DNA from: an uncultured Adlercreutzia sp.
GTDB taxonomy: Bacteria; Actinomycetota; Coriobacteriia; Coriobacteriales; Eggerthellaceae
DNA: 64,000 nt
Direction: 5' to 3'
Assembly: GCF_958431955.1 (NCBI RefSeq)
Contig: NZ_CAUASN010000009.1
Location: forward strand, 13,705 to 77,704
Part shown: positions 1 through 8,979 of the stretch, piece by piece
Numbering within the stretch: the first letter of the stretch is position 1
How the letters are laid out: each line of letters begins with the position of its first letter
Notes under the pieces: generated by a model
Told to the model about the DNA's origin: nothing
Database searches by the model: none
Seen by the model: the letters and a program-made list of their open reading frames with translations, nothing else
Position numbers and translations under genes: made by a program

Positions 1-634
1 GGCGCACGGAGCGGATGGCGTCGTCGTTGGCCGGGATGCCGTAGTCCACGTCATCGGGGTCGCAGTTGGTGTCCAGGGTACCCACCACGGGGATGTTCAG
101 GCGATGGGCCTCGTGCAGGGCGATGCCCTCGCGGTTGGTGTCGATCACGAAGATGGCGTCGGGCACCTTCTTCATGTTGCGGATGCCGTTGAGGTTGGTC
201 TGCAGCTTGGCGAGCTCCTTGTGCAGCAGGATCTGCTCCTTCTTGGGCAGCAGCGCCATGCGGCCGTCGGCGTCCATGGCCTCCAGCTCCTCCATGCGGC
301 GCACACGGGTGCGGATGGTGGCGAAGTTGGTGAGCATGCCGCCGAGCCAGCGGGCGTTCACGTAGGGCATGCCGCAGCGGTTGGCGGCCTCGGACACGGC
401 CTCCTGGGCCTGCTTCTTGGTGCCCACGAACAGCACCGTGCCGCCCTTGCGGGTCAGGTTGCTCACGAAGGTGTAGGCGGAATCGAGCCCGTAGAGGGTC
501 TGCTTCAGGTCGATGATGTAGATATCCCCGCGGCTGCCGAAGATATACGGCTTCATCTTGGGGTTCCAGCGGCGGGTCTGATGCCCGAAATGCGCGCCGG
601 CATCGAGCAGCGTGGTAATGCTGACTTTCGTCAT
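1..634 (-). CDS. rpsB: 30S ribosomal protein S2 (partial, 3' end off the left edge)
   Basis: Small-subunit ribosomal protein S2. The frame starts at the ATG at 634-632 and runs off the left edge, so about 211 codons are visible of a family length near 250-300. The translation opens MTKVSITTLLDAGAHFGHQ and continues through FVGTKKQAQEAV, RWLGGMLTNF and VIDTNREGIALHEA, all typical of S2. A GGAGTG stretch just 5' of the ATG serves as ribosome site. metG upstream on the same strand stops 263 bases away and a promoter candidate lies between, so rpsB probably has its own transcript. The usual partner tsf would lie beyond the edge and is not seen. Confidence 0.97.
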   Translation of the reverse strand, partial: MTKVSITTLLDAGAHFGHQTRRWNPKMKPYIFGSRGDIYIIDLKQTLYGLDSAYTFVSNLTRKGGTVLFVGTKKQAQEAVSEAANRCGMPYVNARWLGGMLTNFATIRTRVRRMEELEAMDADGRMALLPKKEQILLHKELAKLQTNLNGIRNMKKVPDAIFVIDTNREGIALHEAHRLNIPVVGTLDTNCDPDDVDYGIPANDDAIRSVR

Positions 635-777
635 GTTCACTCCATTCGTTAGTCCTCTGCCCGAGGTCATCCCAGCGTACCGCAGCCTTTTTCCGGTGGC
701 CACTCGCGGTGCCGGTCGCCCGAGCATGTGTGATAGTTGCCGCTGCATCTTACGACCCTCGCAGACACAGCCTGTCT

Positions 778-805
778 AAAATAGCACAATCCCCCGCAAG
801 TGCAA
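778..805 (-). promoter_or_regulatory. Promoter candidate for rpsB
   Basis: On the minus strand TTGCAC (805-800) is followed after 16 bases by TATTTT (783-778). This implies a leader of about 135 nt before the rpsB ATG. I see nothing else definite in the 635-897 gap. rpsB leaders are often autoregulatory, but I could not identify a known leader fold here. Confidence 0.45.
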
Positions 806-897
806 GGGATTGCGCAAAGAAAGCGGGAAACACGGGCTACCGTACAAGCGGGCCGCCCTCAAATGGCGTGCCGCGACACGGCCAGCCGAAGAGTCCC

Positions 898-2919
898 CTA
901 CTTGTACTGGCTCTCGTGCTTGCGGAAGAAGTCGAAGCGCGGGGGCAGCTCGTGGACGCGGTGGACGCCGGCGTCGATCTCGATGGCCGGGCACAGCTCG
1001 TCGTTAGAGTCGAAGTCGTAGTTCCAGCTGAAGAAGTCGGCGAAGTCGAAGCTCAGGTAGTCGCAGATCTTCTCGCAGCCCGCCGGCACGATGGGGTGCA
1101 TGAGCAGGCAGGCCACGCGCAGCAGGTAGAACGAGTCGGCGAGCACCTGGCGGCGCGCCGCGTCGTCATCGGCGACCTCGGCCGCCTTGATGCCATCGGC
1201 CCACCACTTGTTCGCCCAGCGGATGAACTCGTCGCACACCGACATCACGCGGTGCAGCTCCACCTTGTGCATGCGCTCCTCGTAATCGCGCAACGCCTCG
1301 AAGGCCCGACGGCGCACCTCGGGCGTCACGGCTCCCAGGGGCATGCAGCCGTCGAAGTTCTTGCCGGCCTCGTAGAAGCAGCTGCGGGCCAGGCGGTTGA
1401 ACACGTTGGTGAGCAGCGCGCCCTCCTTGAGCACCGGGTCGGCCACGCGCGGGTCGTCGCGCTTGGCCGGGTCAGGGTCGAAGGGCTTCGGCGAGAAGCC
1501 GACCGATTTCTGATCGAGCCCGAGGGCCAAGAAGTGCGCGCGCAGCTGCTCGGGGGTGTAGTGCTCCAGCAGCTGCTCGCCGGTGGGCGGCTTCACCGCA
1601 CCCGACGAGGAGGCCTTCTTCTTGCCGAACAGCATATGGTGGTTGGCGATGAGCGTGGTCTGGCGCATCTGCGAGTCGGGGCCCTCCTCGAACAGGCCGC
1701 CCGGGCGCAGCGCCTCCCACAAGGCCGGCTGGGCCACACCGTAGAAGTACAGGTTGTCCTGGCCGATGAACTGGTACACGCGCGCATCGTCGGAGCACCA
1801 GAAGTCGCGCCAGCTCGTGCGCGGCAGCCCCCGCTCGTCGTTCACCGTGATGGTGAACGAGATGGGCGCCCAGAGAGACTCGGGCCAGCACCACACGGTG
1901 AGCCCCTCCACGTCGTCGATCACCGGGGCGCGCACGCCCCACTCGATGTTTCCGGTGATGCGGAAGGGCACGAGGGTCTTGGAGGTACGGAACCGAATGC
2001 CGGCGGCGGCCAGGGCCGCGCGGGCCTCGTCGCGCTCGCCGATGGTGGCGAACTCGATCTCGAAGGACTGCTTGCCCTTCTCGGCGTCGCGATACGTATG
2101 GGGCGGCAGCGTGGCGGCCAGGGCCTCATAATCGGCCGCGTGCTCGTTCTTCACGAAGATGACCGGGGGCGCCAGAAACTCGTCGATGGCCTTCACCACC
2201 ACGGGGCGCACCTCGGGATCGGCCTTCAGCTGCTCCACGTAGTCCTTGAGGAAGCCCTCGAAGCCGGGCAGATCGAAGTACCAGTTCTCCACCGGGCGCA
2301 TCTCGGGCGTGGCGCCCGTGAGCGTGGACACCGGCGCGATGAGGTCGGCCGGCGCGTACTGGTGGCCTAAATCGCACTCGTCGGCGTAGGCGTGCTCGGA
2401 CTTGCAGCCCTGCACGGGACAGCGCCCCTGCACCTGGCGGCCGTTCAGGAAGGTGGCCGCCTCGGCGTCGTAGAACTGCAGGGTGGAATCGAGCTTCAAA
2501 TGCCCGCTCTCGTGCAGACGCTCGATGAACTGGTCGGTGATCACCTGGTGCACGTCGCCCGCGTGCCCGATGCCGCTGCCCTCGTAGATGTCCAGGCTCA
2601 CCTGGAACGCCTCGAGCGTGGCCTTCTGGCGCTCGTGGTTCGCGAGCACGTAGTCGGCGATGGTGCCCGAGAACTCGCCGGCCTCCACGAGCTTGCGGTA
2701 TCCCTCGTTGATGGGGCTGCCGAAGCAGTCGGTGCCCGAGACGAAGCGCACGTTCTCGGCGCCGATGCGGTCGCGCAAAAAGCGGGCGAAGGCGTCGGCC
2801 GGCACGAACACGCCGCCGATGTGCCCGAAGTGCAGGGGCTTGTTGCCGTAGGGCATGCCCGCCGTCACCACGGCGCGGGCCGGCCACGTCACCCGGGGTC
2901 TGCTATTCAAGTCCGCCAC
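898..2919 (-). CDS. metG: Methionyl-tRNA synthetase
   Basis: Charges tRNA-Met with methionine in the cytoplasm (class I synthetase). The 673-residue product has the HIGH-type signature as HFGH at residues 30-33 within PYGNKPLHFGHIGG, a cysteine-bearing connective region around CPVQGCKSEHAYADEC, and the KMSKS position occupied by KKASSSG near residue 431. That is an unusual form lacking the canonical K-M-S-K-S. The FVSGTDCFGSPINEG and FIGQDNLYFYG segments fit MetRS. Start is GTG at 2919; it overlaps the 3' end of sppA by 17 bases, so translation is probably coupled. Neighbours on the same strand are sppA, rho and transaldolase. No T-box leader is visible. Confidence 0.93.
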   Translation of the reverse strand: MADLNSRPRVTWPARAVVTAGMPYGNKPLHFGHIGGVFVPADAFARFLRDRIGAENVRFVSGTDCFGSPINEGYRKLVEAGEFSGTIADYVLANHERQKATLEAFQVSLDIYEGSGIGHAGDVHQVITDQFIERLHESGHLKLDSTLQFYDAEAATFLNGRQVQGRCPVQGCKSEHAYADECDLGHQYAPADLIAPVSTLTGATPEMRPVENWYFDLPGFEGFLKDYVEQLKADPEVRPVVVKAIDEFLAPPVIFVKNEHAADYEALAATLPPHTYRDAEKGKQSFEIEFATIGERDEARAALAAAGIRFRTSKTLVPFRITGNIEWGVRAPVIDDVEGLTVWCWPESLWAPISFTITVNDERGLPRTSWRDFWCSDDARVYQFIGQDNLYFYGVAQPALWEALRPGGLFEEGPDSQMRQTTLIANHHMLFGKKKASSSGAVKPPTGEQLLEHYTPEQLRAHFLALGLDQKSVGFSPKPFDPDPAKRDDPRVADPVLKEGALLTNVFNRLARSCFYEAGKNFDGCMPLGAVTPEVRRRAFEALRDYEERMHKVELHRVMSVCDEFIRWANKWWADGIKAAEVADDDAARRQVLADSFYLLRVACLLMHPIVPAGCEKICDYLSFDFADFFSWNYDFDSNDELCPAIEIDAGVHRVHELPPRFDFFRKHESQYK

Positions 2920-4003
2920 GGTTCTCCAACTCCTTCAGGGCCTGGGTCAACTCGTCCTCCCTCGTCTCGCCCATGATATCCAGCAGGCGCGACAGATCGC
3001 TCGTGGACGACTGCATGTACACGGTATCCGCATCGGGAACGCCCGCCAGCTCGCAGGCCTTCGCCACGGCCATCTCCAAGGTGCCGATCTCGTCCACCAG
3101 GCCGTTCTCCACCCCGTCGATGCCGGTGAAGGTGAGCCCCGTGGCCAAAGCGCGCACCTCGTCCTCGGTCATGCCGCGCCCCTCGGCCACCGTCTTGATG
3201 AACACGTCGTTGATCTGGTCCACCTGGGCCTGGAAGTAGGCGCGCTCCTCCTCGGTGAGGGGGCGGGTGCCCTGGCTCGAGTCCTTCGAGTCGGCCGAGG
3301 TGATGTTGTCCACCGAGATGCCGAGCTTCTCGTAGAGGCCCGACAGGTCGGTCACCTGCATGATGACGCCGATGGAGCCCACCGCCGAGGTCTGCGCGGC
3401 GAAGATGTAGTCGGCCTGGGAGGAGATCATGTAGGCGGCGCTCGCGTCCATGGAGGCGCAGGACACCACCACGGGCTTGGGGAAGTCGCGCACATACCGG
3501 CTCATCTCCTCGCCGGCCGTGGCCACCCCTCCCCCGGAATCGACCCGCAGCACCACGGCCTTGATATGCGGGTTCGCCGCGGCGGCATCCAGCTGGGCGG
3601 CCAGGCCCTCGGGGCTCGACGTGGTGCCGTCGTACTGGATGGTGCCGTCGATGTTGATGATGCCCACGGTATCGCCCGTGACCGTATCGGCCCACGAGGG
3701 CGACTCGTAGGAGAACGCGCCCATGGAGGAAGTCATCACCGCCGTGCACGAGGTGATGGATGCCACGCCCAGGATGAAGAACGCGAGCACGGCGGCAAGG
3801 CCCACGATCCAGCCGCGCCGCTTGGGCGCCGGCACCGGGGCCGTCGGGGCCGCGTAGGTCGGCTGCGGTGTCGCGTAGGCGGCCTGGGTCGGGGGCTGGG
3901 CGGTGTACCCGGCGGGCGCGCCGACGCCGGCCGAGGGCTGCGGCTGGCCCTGGGGCTGCCCGGTGCCCCAGGCGCTGTTCTGCCACTGGTTCTGATCGGT
4001 CAT
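2903..4003 (-). CDS. sppA: Signal peptide peptidase SppA
   Basis: Membrane serine protease (S49 family) that digests cleaved signal peptides. The 366-residue protein has a Gln/Pro/Ala-rich N-terminal tail of about 60 residues, one transmembrane segment (GWIVGLAAVLAFFILGVAS) and then the catalytic domain. This shows VLRVDSGGG, MDASAAYMIS and the serine region SAVGSIGVIM, with a downstream lysine in SADSKDSSQG that fits the Ser-Lys dyad of the short SppA type. ATG start at 4003, 18 bases after rho. The C-terminus overlaps the metG start. Likely one operon fsa-rho-sppA-metG. Confidence 0.92.
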   Translation of the reverse strand: MTDQNQWQNSAWGTGQPQGQPQPSAGVGAPAGYTAQPPTQAAYATPQPTYAAPTAPVPAPKRRGWIVGLAAVLAFFILGVASITSCTAVMTSSMGAFSYESPSWADTVTGDTVGIINIDGTIQYDGTTSSPEGLAAQLDAAAANPHIKAVVLRVDSGGGVATAGEEMSRYVRDFPKPVVVSCASMDASAAYMISSQADYIFAAQTSAVGSIGVIMQVTDLSGLYEKLGISVDNITSADSKDSSQGTRPLTEEERAYFQAQVDQINDVFIKTVAEGRGMTEDEVRALATGLTFTGIDGVENGLVDEIGTLEMAVAKACELAGVPDADTVYMQSSTSDLSRLLDIMGETREDELTQALKELENRGGLE

Positions 4004-4021
4004 GGAGTGAACCCGTTTCCT

Positions 4022-5956
4022 TTACAGCTCGAAGTTGTCGTCGGAGCGGCCCTGCTGGGTCTGGGCCTTCTTCGCCGTGCGGATGAGGAACTCCTGGTTG
4101 GAGTTCGTCTGCTTCAGCGACTTGATGAGCATGTCCATGGCGCGCTCGGTGGAGTTCGTGTTCGACAGGATGCGGCGCACGGCCCAGATGAGCGGCGCCT
4201 CCTGGCCCTCCAGCAGCAGCTCCTCCTTGCGGGTGCCCGAGGAGATGGGGTCGATGGCCGGGAAGATGCGGCGGTCGGCCAGGTTGCGGTCGAGCTTGAG
4301 CTCCATGTTGCCGGTGCCCTTGAACTCCTCGAAGATCACCTCGTCCATCTTCGAGCCCGTCTCGATGAGGGCCGAGGCCAGAATGGTGAGGCTGCCGCCG
4401 TTCTCGATGTTGCGGGCGGCGCCGAGGAAGCGCTTGGGCGGGTAGAGCGCCGTGGAGTCCACGCCGCCGGACAGGATGCGGCCGCTCGCGGGCTGCGCCA
4501 GGTTGTAGGCGCGGGCCAGGCGGGTGATGGAATCCAGCAGGATGACCACGTCCTTGCCCTCCTCCACCAAGCGCTTCGCCCGCTCGATGACGAGCTCGGC
4601 CACCTGGATGTGGTTCTCGGAGGGCATGTCGAAGGTGGAGGAAACCACCTCGCCGCGAATGGAGCGCTCCATGTCGGTGGCCTCCTCGGGACGCTCGTCG
4701 ATGCCCAGGTACATGAGGTGCACCTCGGGGTTGTTGGCGGTGATGGCCGCGGCGATGTCCTTCAAAACCGTGGTCTTGCCGGCCTTCGGCGGCGACACGA
4801 TAAGGCCGCGCTGGCCCTTGCCGATGGGCGCCGTCAGGTCGATGACGCGGGCCGTGGTGGTGTTCTTGCCGTGCTCCATCCACAGGCGCTCGTCGGGGAA
4901 GATGGGCGTGAGCTCGGAGAACTTCGGGCGCAGGGCCATAAGCTCCGGCGCGCGGCCGTTCACGGCGGTCACCTTCTGCAGGGCGGCGAACTTGTCGTTG
5001 GGACGCGCCGGGCGGGTGATGCCGGACACCATGTCGCCCTTGCGCAGGCCGTTCTTGCGGATGGTGGCGAGCCCCACGTAGATGTCGTTCTCGCCGGGCA
5101 GGTAGCCGGAAGTGCGCAGGAAGCCGTAGCCGTCGCCCATGATGTCGAGCACGCCGGTGACCTCGGTGAAACCCTCGGCCTTGCAGGTGGCCTCGTACAC
5201 CGCGTCCACGAGCTCGGCCTTCTTCAGGCTCGCGCCGTCGACGCCCAGCTCGGCCGCCTTCGCGCGCAGATCGGCCACCTTGAGCTCGGCCAGCTCTTCC
5301 TTGGTCACGGAAGGCTGCGGCTCGCGGTTGCGGTTCTCGTGGCGCTGGCGGCGGTTGTTGCGGTCGTGGTTGTTCTGGCTGTTCTTCTTGCCGTTGCCCT
5401 GGCCGTTCTTGCCCTGGCCGCCGTTCTGGTTGCTCTGGCCGTTCTGGCGGCGCTGCTCGGCGCGGGAGTCGCCCTCGCCGCGGGTGTGCTTGCGCACGAC
5501 GGCGGTGCGGTTCTGGCCCTTCTTCGAGGCGCCCTCGCCGGCCTCCTCGGCCTTGGCCGCCTCTCCGCTCTTCACATCATCGGCCGCAGGGGCCTCGGTG
5601 CCCTCGGCATCAGCGGCCTTCTTGCGCGGGCGGCCCCGACGGGGCTTCTCGGCCTCATCTGCGGAATCCCCCGCGGCCTCTGCCGGTGCCGCAATCTCGG
5701 CGTCGGCCTTCTTGCGGGTGCGCCGGGGTTTGGGGGCCTCGGCATCGGCCGCGGGAACGGCCTCGGCCTCAGCAGCATCGGCCTTGGCCGTGCGGCGGCG
5801 CGTCGTCTTCTTCGCCGGCGCCTCGGACGCTTCAGCCGCGCCCTCGGCAGCCGCCTCATCGGCGGCCTTCTTGCGCGGACGGCCGCGGCGGGGCTTCTCG
5901 GCCGACGCCTCCAGGGCGTCGGCAATGGTCATCTGGTTCTCCTCGGCCTCACTCAT
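4022..5956 (-). CDS. rho: Transcription termination factor Rho
   Basis: Hexameric RNA helicase that terminates transcription. The 644-residue product is much longer than the roughly 420-residue E. coli protein because of an N-terminal insert of about 220 residues. The insert is rich in Ala, Glu, Lys and Arg and holds AT-hook-like RRGRPRKK motifs (twice), then an Asn/Gln/Arg-rich stretch. Core Rho features follow: cold-shock-like RNA-binding GYGFLR, the Walker A region SPPKAGKTT, VVILLDSITRLARAYN and LSGGVDSTALYPPKRF. Long charged N-terminal inserts are known in actinobacterial Rho. Its ATG overlaps the stop of the transaldolase gene (ATGA), indicating coupling. Confidence 0.97.
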   Translation of the reverse strand: MSEAEENQMTIADALEASAEKPRRGRPRKKAADEAAAEGAAEASEAPAKKTTRRRTAKADAAEAEAVPAADAEAPKPRRTRKKADAEIAAPAEAAGDSADEAEKPRRGRPRKKAADAEGTEAPAADDVKSGEAAKAEEAGEGASKKGQNRTAVVRKHTRGEGDSRAEQRRQNGQSNQNGGQGKNGQGNGKKNSQNNHDRNNRRQRHENRNREPQPSVTKEELAELKVADLRAKAAELGVDGASLKKAELVDAVYEATCKAEGFTEVTGVLDIMGDGYGFLRTSGYLPGENDIYVGLATIRKNGLRKGDMVSGITRPARPNDKFAALQKVTAVNGRAPELMALRPKFSELTPIFPDERLWMEHGKNTTTARVIDLTAPIGKGQRGLIVSPPKAGKTTVLKDIAAAITANNPEVHLMYLGIDERPEEATDMERSIRGEVVSSTFDMPSENHIQVAELVIERAKRLVEEGKDVVILLDSITRLARAYNLAQPASGRILSGGVDSTALYPPKRFLGAARNIENGGSLTILASALIETGSKMDEVIFEEFKGTGNMELKLDRNLADRRIFPAIDPISSGTRKEELLLEGQEAPLIWAVRRILSNTNSTERAMDMLIKSLKQTNSNQEFLIRTAKKAQTQQGRSDDNFEL

Positions 5957-6645
5957 GCGTTCTGAACCTTCTCCCAGTCCTTAAGGAACGACTCCAGGCC
6001 GCGATCGGTCAGCGGGTGGGACACGCACTTCTTCAGGATGCCGAAGGGCACCGTGGCGATGTCGGCGCCCATGAGCGCCGCCTGGGTCACATGGTTGGCG
6101 CTGCGGATGGAGGCGGCGATGATCTCGATCTTCTCGCCGTTGACGGTATCGGCCGCGAAATCGTAGTTGCCGATGGCGGTCACCACGTCCTCGAGCTGGG
6201 CCAGGCCGTCCTCGGAGATGTCGTCGAAGCGGCCCACGAACGGCGAGATGTAGCGGGCGCCGGCACGGGCGGCCAAAATGGCCTGGGGCACGGTAAAGCA
6301 GAGCGTCATGTTCACCGGAATGCCCTCGTCGGCCAGCGCGCGCGTGGCGGCCAGGCCCTCCACCATGGTGGGGATCTTCACCACGACGTTGGGGGCGATC
6401 TTCGCCAGCTCGCGGCCGTCGCGCACGATCTCGTCGCGGGTCATGGCCACGGACTCGGCGGACACCGGGCAGTCCGGCCCCACGATGTCACAGATGCGCT
6501 TGATGTGGTTATGGAAGTCGTCCAGCTTGCCGCCGATGCGCGAGTACAGCGTCGGGTTGGTGGTCACGCCCGCGAGCGCGCCCCAGCTGGCGGCTTCCTC
6601 GATCTCGGCGAGATCGGCCGTATCCAGGAAAAACTTCACGTTCAT
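5953..6645 (-). CDS. fsa: Transaldolase / fructose-6-phosphate aldolase-like protein
   Basis: Small class I aldolase of the transaldolase family (230 residues, the short MipB/TalC type). It makes or cleaves sugar phosphates through a Schiff-base lysine and acts in the non-oxidative pentose phosphate pathway. Visible motifs are MNVKFFLDTADLAEIEEA, GVTTNPTLYSR, VVVKIPTMVEGLAA (catalytic Lys), MTLCFTVPQAILAARAGA and YISPFVGRFDD. ATG start with a strong AAGGAGG upstream. The stop overlaps the rho start (ATGA). A clear promoter lies about 160 bases upstream. Whether the physiological activity is transaldolase or F6P aldolase cannot be told from sequence alone. Confidence 0.9.
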   Translation of the reverse strand: MNVKFFLDTADLAEIEEAASWGALAGVTTNPTLYSRIGGKLDDFHNHIKRICDIVGPDCPVSAESVAMTRDEIVRDGRELAKIAPNVVVKIPTMVEGLAATRALADEGIPVNMTLCFTVPQAILAARAGARYISPFVGRFDDISEDGLAQLEDVVTAIGNYDFAADTVNGEKIEIIAASIRSANHVTQAALMGADIATVPFGILKKCVSHPLTDRGLESFLKDWEKVQNA

Positions 6646-6804
6646 CCTCCTTCTTGAGGTTTACAGACATATGGGGATCGGCATCCGAACCGAAGGCGGT
6701 ACGCACCGAAAAGCCCAGTCCGCGAGAACGTTGAGAGATAGGATACGGAAAAGGGGGAATGAAAACGAGGTGCACGCCTCTGATGCAAGTTCAGAGCTGG
6801 AATC

Positions 6805-6833
6805 ATAGTAGCGCAACTTTTCCCGCCGTACAA
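6805..6833 (-). promoter_or_regulatory. Promoter for the fsa-rho-sppA-metG operon
   Basis: Minus-strand TTGTAC (6833-6828), 17-base spacer, TACTAT (6810-6805): a good sigma-70-type match. It leaves a leader of about 150 nt before the transaldolase ATG. The rest of the 6646-6891 gap shows no gene. Confidence 0.6.
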
Positions 6834-6891
6834 GAAAAACCAGCGAGCGCGCGTAATTTCCGCTATCCGCGAGGGTTTCGGAGAAGGCGCC

Positions 6892-7215
6892 TCACTCCCC
6901 CGTAAGCGAGCGGTAGAAGCAGGTGCGCGCGCCGGTGTGGCAGGCGGGCCCGGCCGGATGCACGAGGGCCAGCAGCGTGTCGGCGTCGCAGTCGTAGCGC
7001 AGATCCACGAGCTTTTGGGTGTTGCCGCTCGTCGCGCCCTTGTGCCACAGCTCGCGCCGGCTGCGGGACCAGAACACGGTCTCGCCGCGCTCCAGGGTAA
7101 GCGCGAGCGATTCGGCGTTCATCCACGCCATCATGAGCACCTCGCCCGTATCGGCATCCTGCACGATGCAGGGAATGAGCCCCGCCTCGTTGTATTTCAG
7201 TTCGGGAAGATTCAC
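6892..7215 (-). CDS. hisI: Phosphoribosyl-AMP cyclohydrolase
   Basis: Third step of histidine synthesis: opens the adenine ring of PR-AMP. The 107-residue, single-domain protein has AWMNAESLALT, the ERGETVFWSRSRRELWHKG block, the metal-binding YDCDADTLL and the CHTGARTCFYRSL cysteines. There is no fused HisE (PR-ATP pyrophosphatase) domain. ATG start 9 bases after hisF; last gene of the his operon. No clear terminator is visible downstream. Confidence 0.95.
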   Translation of the reverse strand: MNLPELKYNEAGLIPCIVQDADTGEVLMMAWMNAESLALTLERGETVFWSRSRRELWHKGATSGNTQKLVDLRYDCDADTLLALVHPAGPACHTGARTCFYRSLTGE

Positions 7216-7224
7216 AGGCTCCTC

Positions 7225-7989
7225 CTACAGGCGCACGGGAATGCCCGCAGCGCGCATGGACTCCTTCACCTGGCGCACGGTGAGCTCGCCGAAATGGAAG
7301 ACGCTCGCGGCGAGCACCGCGTCGGCCTCGCCCTCGATGATGCCCTCGGCGAAGTGCTCCAGCTTGCCCACGCCGCCGCTCGCGATGACCGGGATGTCCA
7401 CGGCCCGGGCCACGCTGCGCGTGAGATGGCAGTCGAAGCCGTCGCGGCTGCCGTCGCGGTCCATGCTCGTGAGCAGGATCTCCCCCGCGCCGCGCCGGGC
7501 CGCCTCGCGCGCCCAGTCCACCACATCGATACCGGTGTTCTTGCGGCCGCCGGCCACGTAGACCTCCCACTTGTTGGGGTTGCCCGCCACCGCCTTCGCG
7601 TCGATGGCCACCACGACGGCCTGGGTGCCGAAGGCCCGGGCCGCCTCCTCGATGAGCGCCGGGTTGGCCACGGCCGCCGAGTTCACCGACACCTTGTCGG
7701 CGCCGGCGGCGATCATGCGGCGGATATCGGCCACGCTGCGGAAGCCTCCGCCCACGCAGTAGGGCAAATGCAGCTCGGCCGAGGCATGGCTCGCGAGTTC
7801 CACCGTGGTGGCCCTATCGTCGCTCGTGGCCGTGATGTCCAAGAAGATGACCTCGTCGGCCTTCTGCTCGTCGTAGGCCCGCGCGAGCTCGATGGGATCG
7901 CCCGCATCGCGCAGGCCCACGAAGTTCACGCCCTTCACCACGCGCCCGTCCTTCACGTCCAGGCAAGGTATCACTCGTTTTGTCAGCAT
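7225..7989 (-). CDS. hisF: Imidazole glycerol phosphate synthase, cyclase subunit
   Basis: (beta/alpha)8-barrel that uses ammonia from HisH to make IGP and AICAR from PRFAR. The 254-residue product begins MLTKRVIPCLDVKDGRVVKG with the catalytic Asp in CLDVKDG, and also carries ASGGVGKLEHFAEG and LAASVFHFGE. The ATG at 7989 is preferred over an in-frame start 24 bases upstream because the conserved N-terminus begins there and the upstream start falls inside the palindrome. The 154-base gap to hisA is occupied largely by that palindrome, the only large gap within the his operon. Confidence 0.96.
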   Translation of the reverse strand: MLTKRVIPCLDVKDGRVVKGVNFVGLRDAGDPIELARAYDEQKADEVIFLDITATSDDRATTVELASHASAELHLPYCVGGGFRSVADIRRMIAAGADKVSVNSAAVANPALIEEAARAFGTQAVVVAIDAKAVAGNPNKWEVYVAGGRKNTGIDVVDWAREAARRGAGEILLTSMDRDGSRDGFDCHLTRSVARAVDIPVIASGGVGKLEHFAEGIIEGEADAVLAASVFHFGELTVRQVKESMRAAGIPVRL

Positions 7990-8007
7990 GGTCTTTCCAA
8001 CCTGTCC

Positions 8008-8127
8008 GCCCACGCGATGGCGGACGTCTTGATTCGCTCAGACAGTCCTCGCTTTGTGGAAATGCCCACAGGGCATTTCCAGTCGCTGCGGAACTCGCTC
8101 GGTCAAGGCATCCGCCATCGCGCGGGC
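8008..8127. repeat. 120-bp imperfect palindrome between hisA and hisF
   Basis: The two halves are near reverse complements around position 8069. The innermost arms TGGAAATGCCC / GGGCATTTCCA are perfect with loop ACA. The outer arms GCCCACGCGATGGCGGA and its complement near 8110-8127 match with one mismatch. The middle part pairs less well. As RNA this would be a hairpin of roughly 55 bp inside the his mRNA. It is not a simple terminator, since no U-run follows, and no target-site duplication is obvious. Confidence 0.75.
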
Positions 8128-8143
8128 TGCTCTTCCTTTTCTG

Positions 8144-8935
8144 CTAGGCTTCCAAATCCTCGATGGTCAGCGGGCGCTCCTCCGCTTCCAAAGCATCGCT
8201 CACCTGGTAGGTTCCCTGGCAGGCGGCCACGCCGTCGGCCACCGAGAGCGTTCCCTCGTAAATGGCGCGGCCGGCGATGACGCCCTCCACCGCGTCGGCA
8301 ATGGGCGCAAGTGCCACAATGTCGGCCGCGGTGGCTATGCCGCCGGACACGATGACCGGGTTGCGGAAGGCCTCGGCGACGTCCGCGTAGGCATGCGGAT
8401 CCACACCGGTCTGCATGCCGTCGCGGGCGATGTCGGTATACACGATGTGCTCATAGCCCAAGTCGGCCATGCGCGCCGCCAGATCCAGCGCCGGCATGCC
8501 GGAGCCCTCGGTCCAGCCGGCCACGGCGGCCTCGCCGGCCTTCGCGTCGATGCCGGCCACGAGCGCGTCGGGGCCGAACTTCTCGATGGCGGCCTGGGCG
8601 AAGTCGGGGTCGCGCACGAGCGCGGTGCCCAGAATGACGCGGGTCGCCCCCGCGTCCAGCAGGCGATCGGCCGCCTCGAGCGAGCGCACGCCGCCGCCCA
8701 CTTCCACGGAAAGCTTCGTGCGCGCCAGGATGCGGCGCACCACCTCGATGTTGTCGGGGTTGCCCGACTTCGCGCCGTCGAGGTCTACCACATGCAGCCA
8801 CGTGGCGCCGTCCTCCTCGAACAGCTGGGCCTGCAGCGCCGGGTCGTCGTGGTACACGGTGACGGCGTCGTAATCGCCACGGGCCAGGCGCACGGCGCGA
8901 CCGTCCAGAATATCGATAGCGGGCAAAAGGTACAT
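8144..8935 (-). CDS. hisA: ProFAR isomerase (phosphoribosylformimino-AICAR ribotide isomerase)
   Basis: Amadori isomerase converting ProFAR to PRFAR, supplying HisHF. The 263-residue (beta/alpha)8-barrel starts MYLLPAIDILDGRAVRL and has VDLDGAKSG, VEVGGGVRS, VYTDIARDGMQTG and VSGGIATAADI. It is about 20 residues longer than usual at the C-terminus (a tail rich in Glu/Ala ending TIEDLEA). ATG chosen at 8935 because the conserved N-terminus starts there and a GGAG site precedes it. 44 bases after hisH. Confidence 0.95.
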   Translation of the reverse strand: MYLLPAIDILDGRAVRLARGDYDAVTVYHDDPALQAQLFEEDGATWLHVVDLDGAKSGNPDNIEVVRRILARTKLSVEVGGGVRSLEAADRLLDAGATRVILGTALVRDPDFAQAAIEKFGPDALVAGIDAKAGEAAVAGWTEGSGMPALDLAARMADLGYEHIVYTDIARDGMQTGVDPHAYADVAEAFRNPVIVSGGIATAADIVALAPIADAVEGVIAGRAIYEGTLSVADGVAACQGTYQVSDALEAEERPLTIEDLEA

Positions 8936-8979
8936 GATCGGCTCCTTCAGAGGATTGCTTGACGGGAATGCTTCCGCGC

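Noticed and set aside
2855..5965. Very long plus-strand open frame (1036 codons) antisense to sppA and rho
   Set aside because: It is the antisense shadow of high-GC genes; its composition (Gly/Leu/Ala/His/Val runs) has no protein-family features while the minus-strand genes are unmistakable.
8008..8127. Ordinary intrinsic terminator
   Set aside because: The stem is far too long and there is no U-run on either side; it lies inside an operon.
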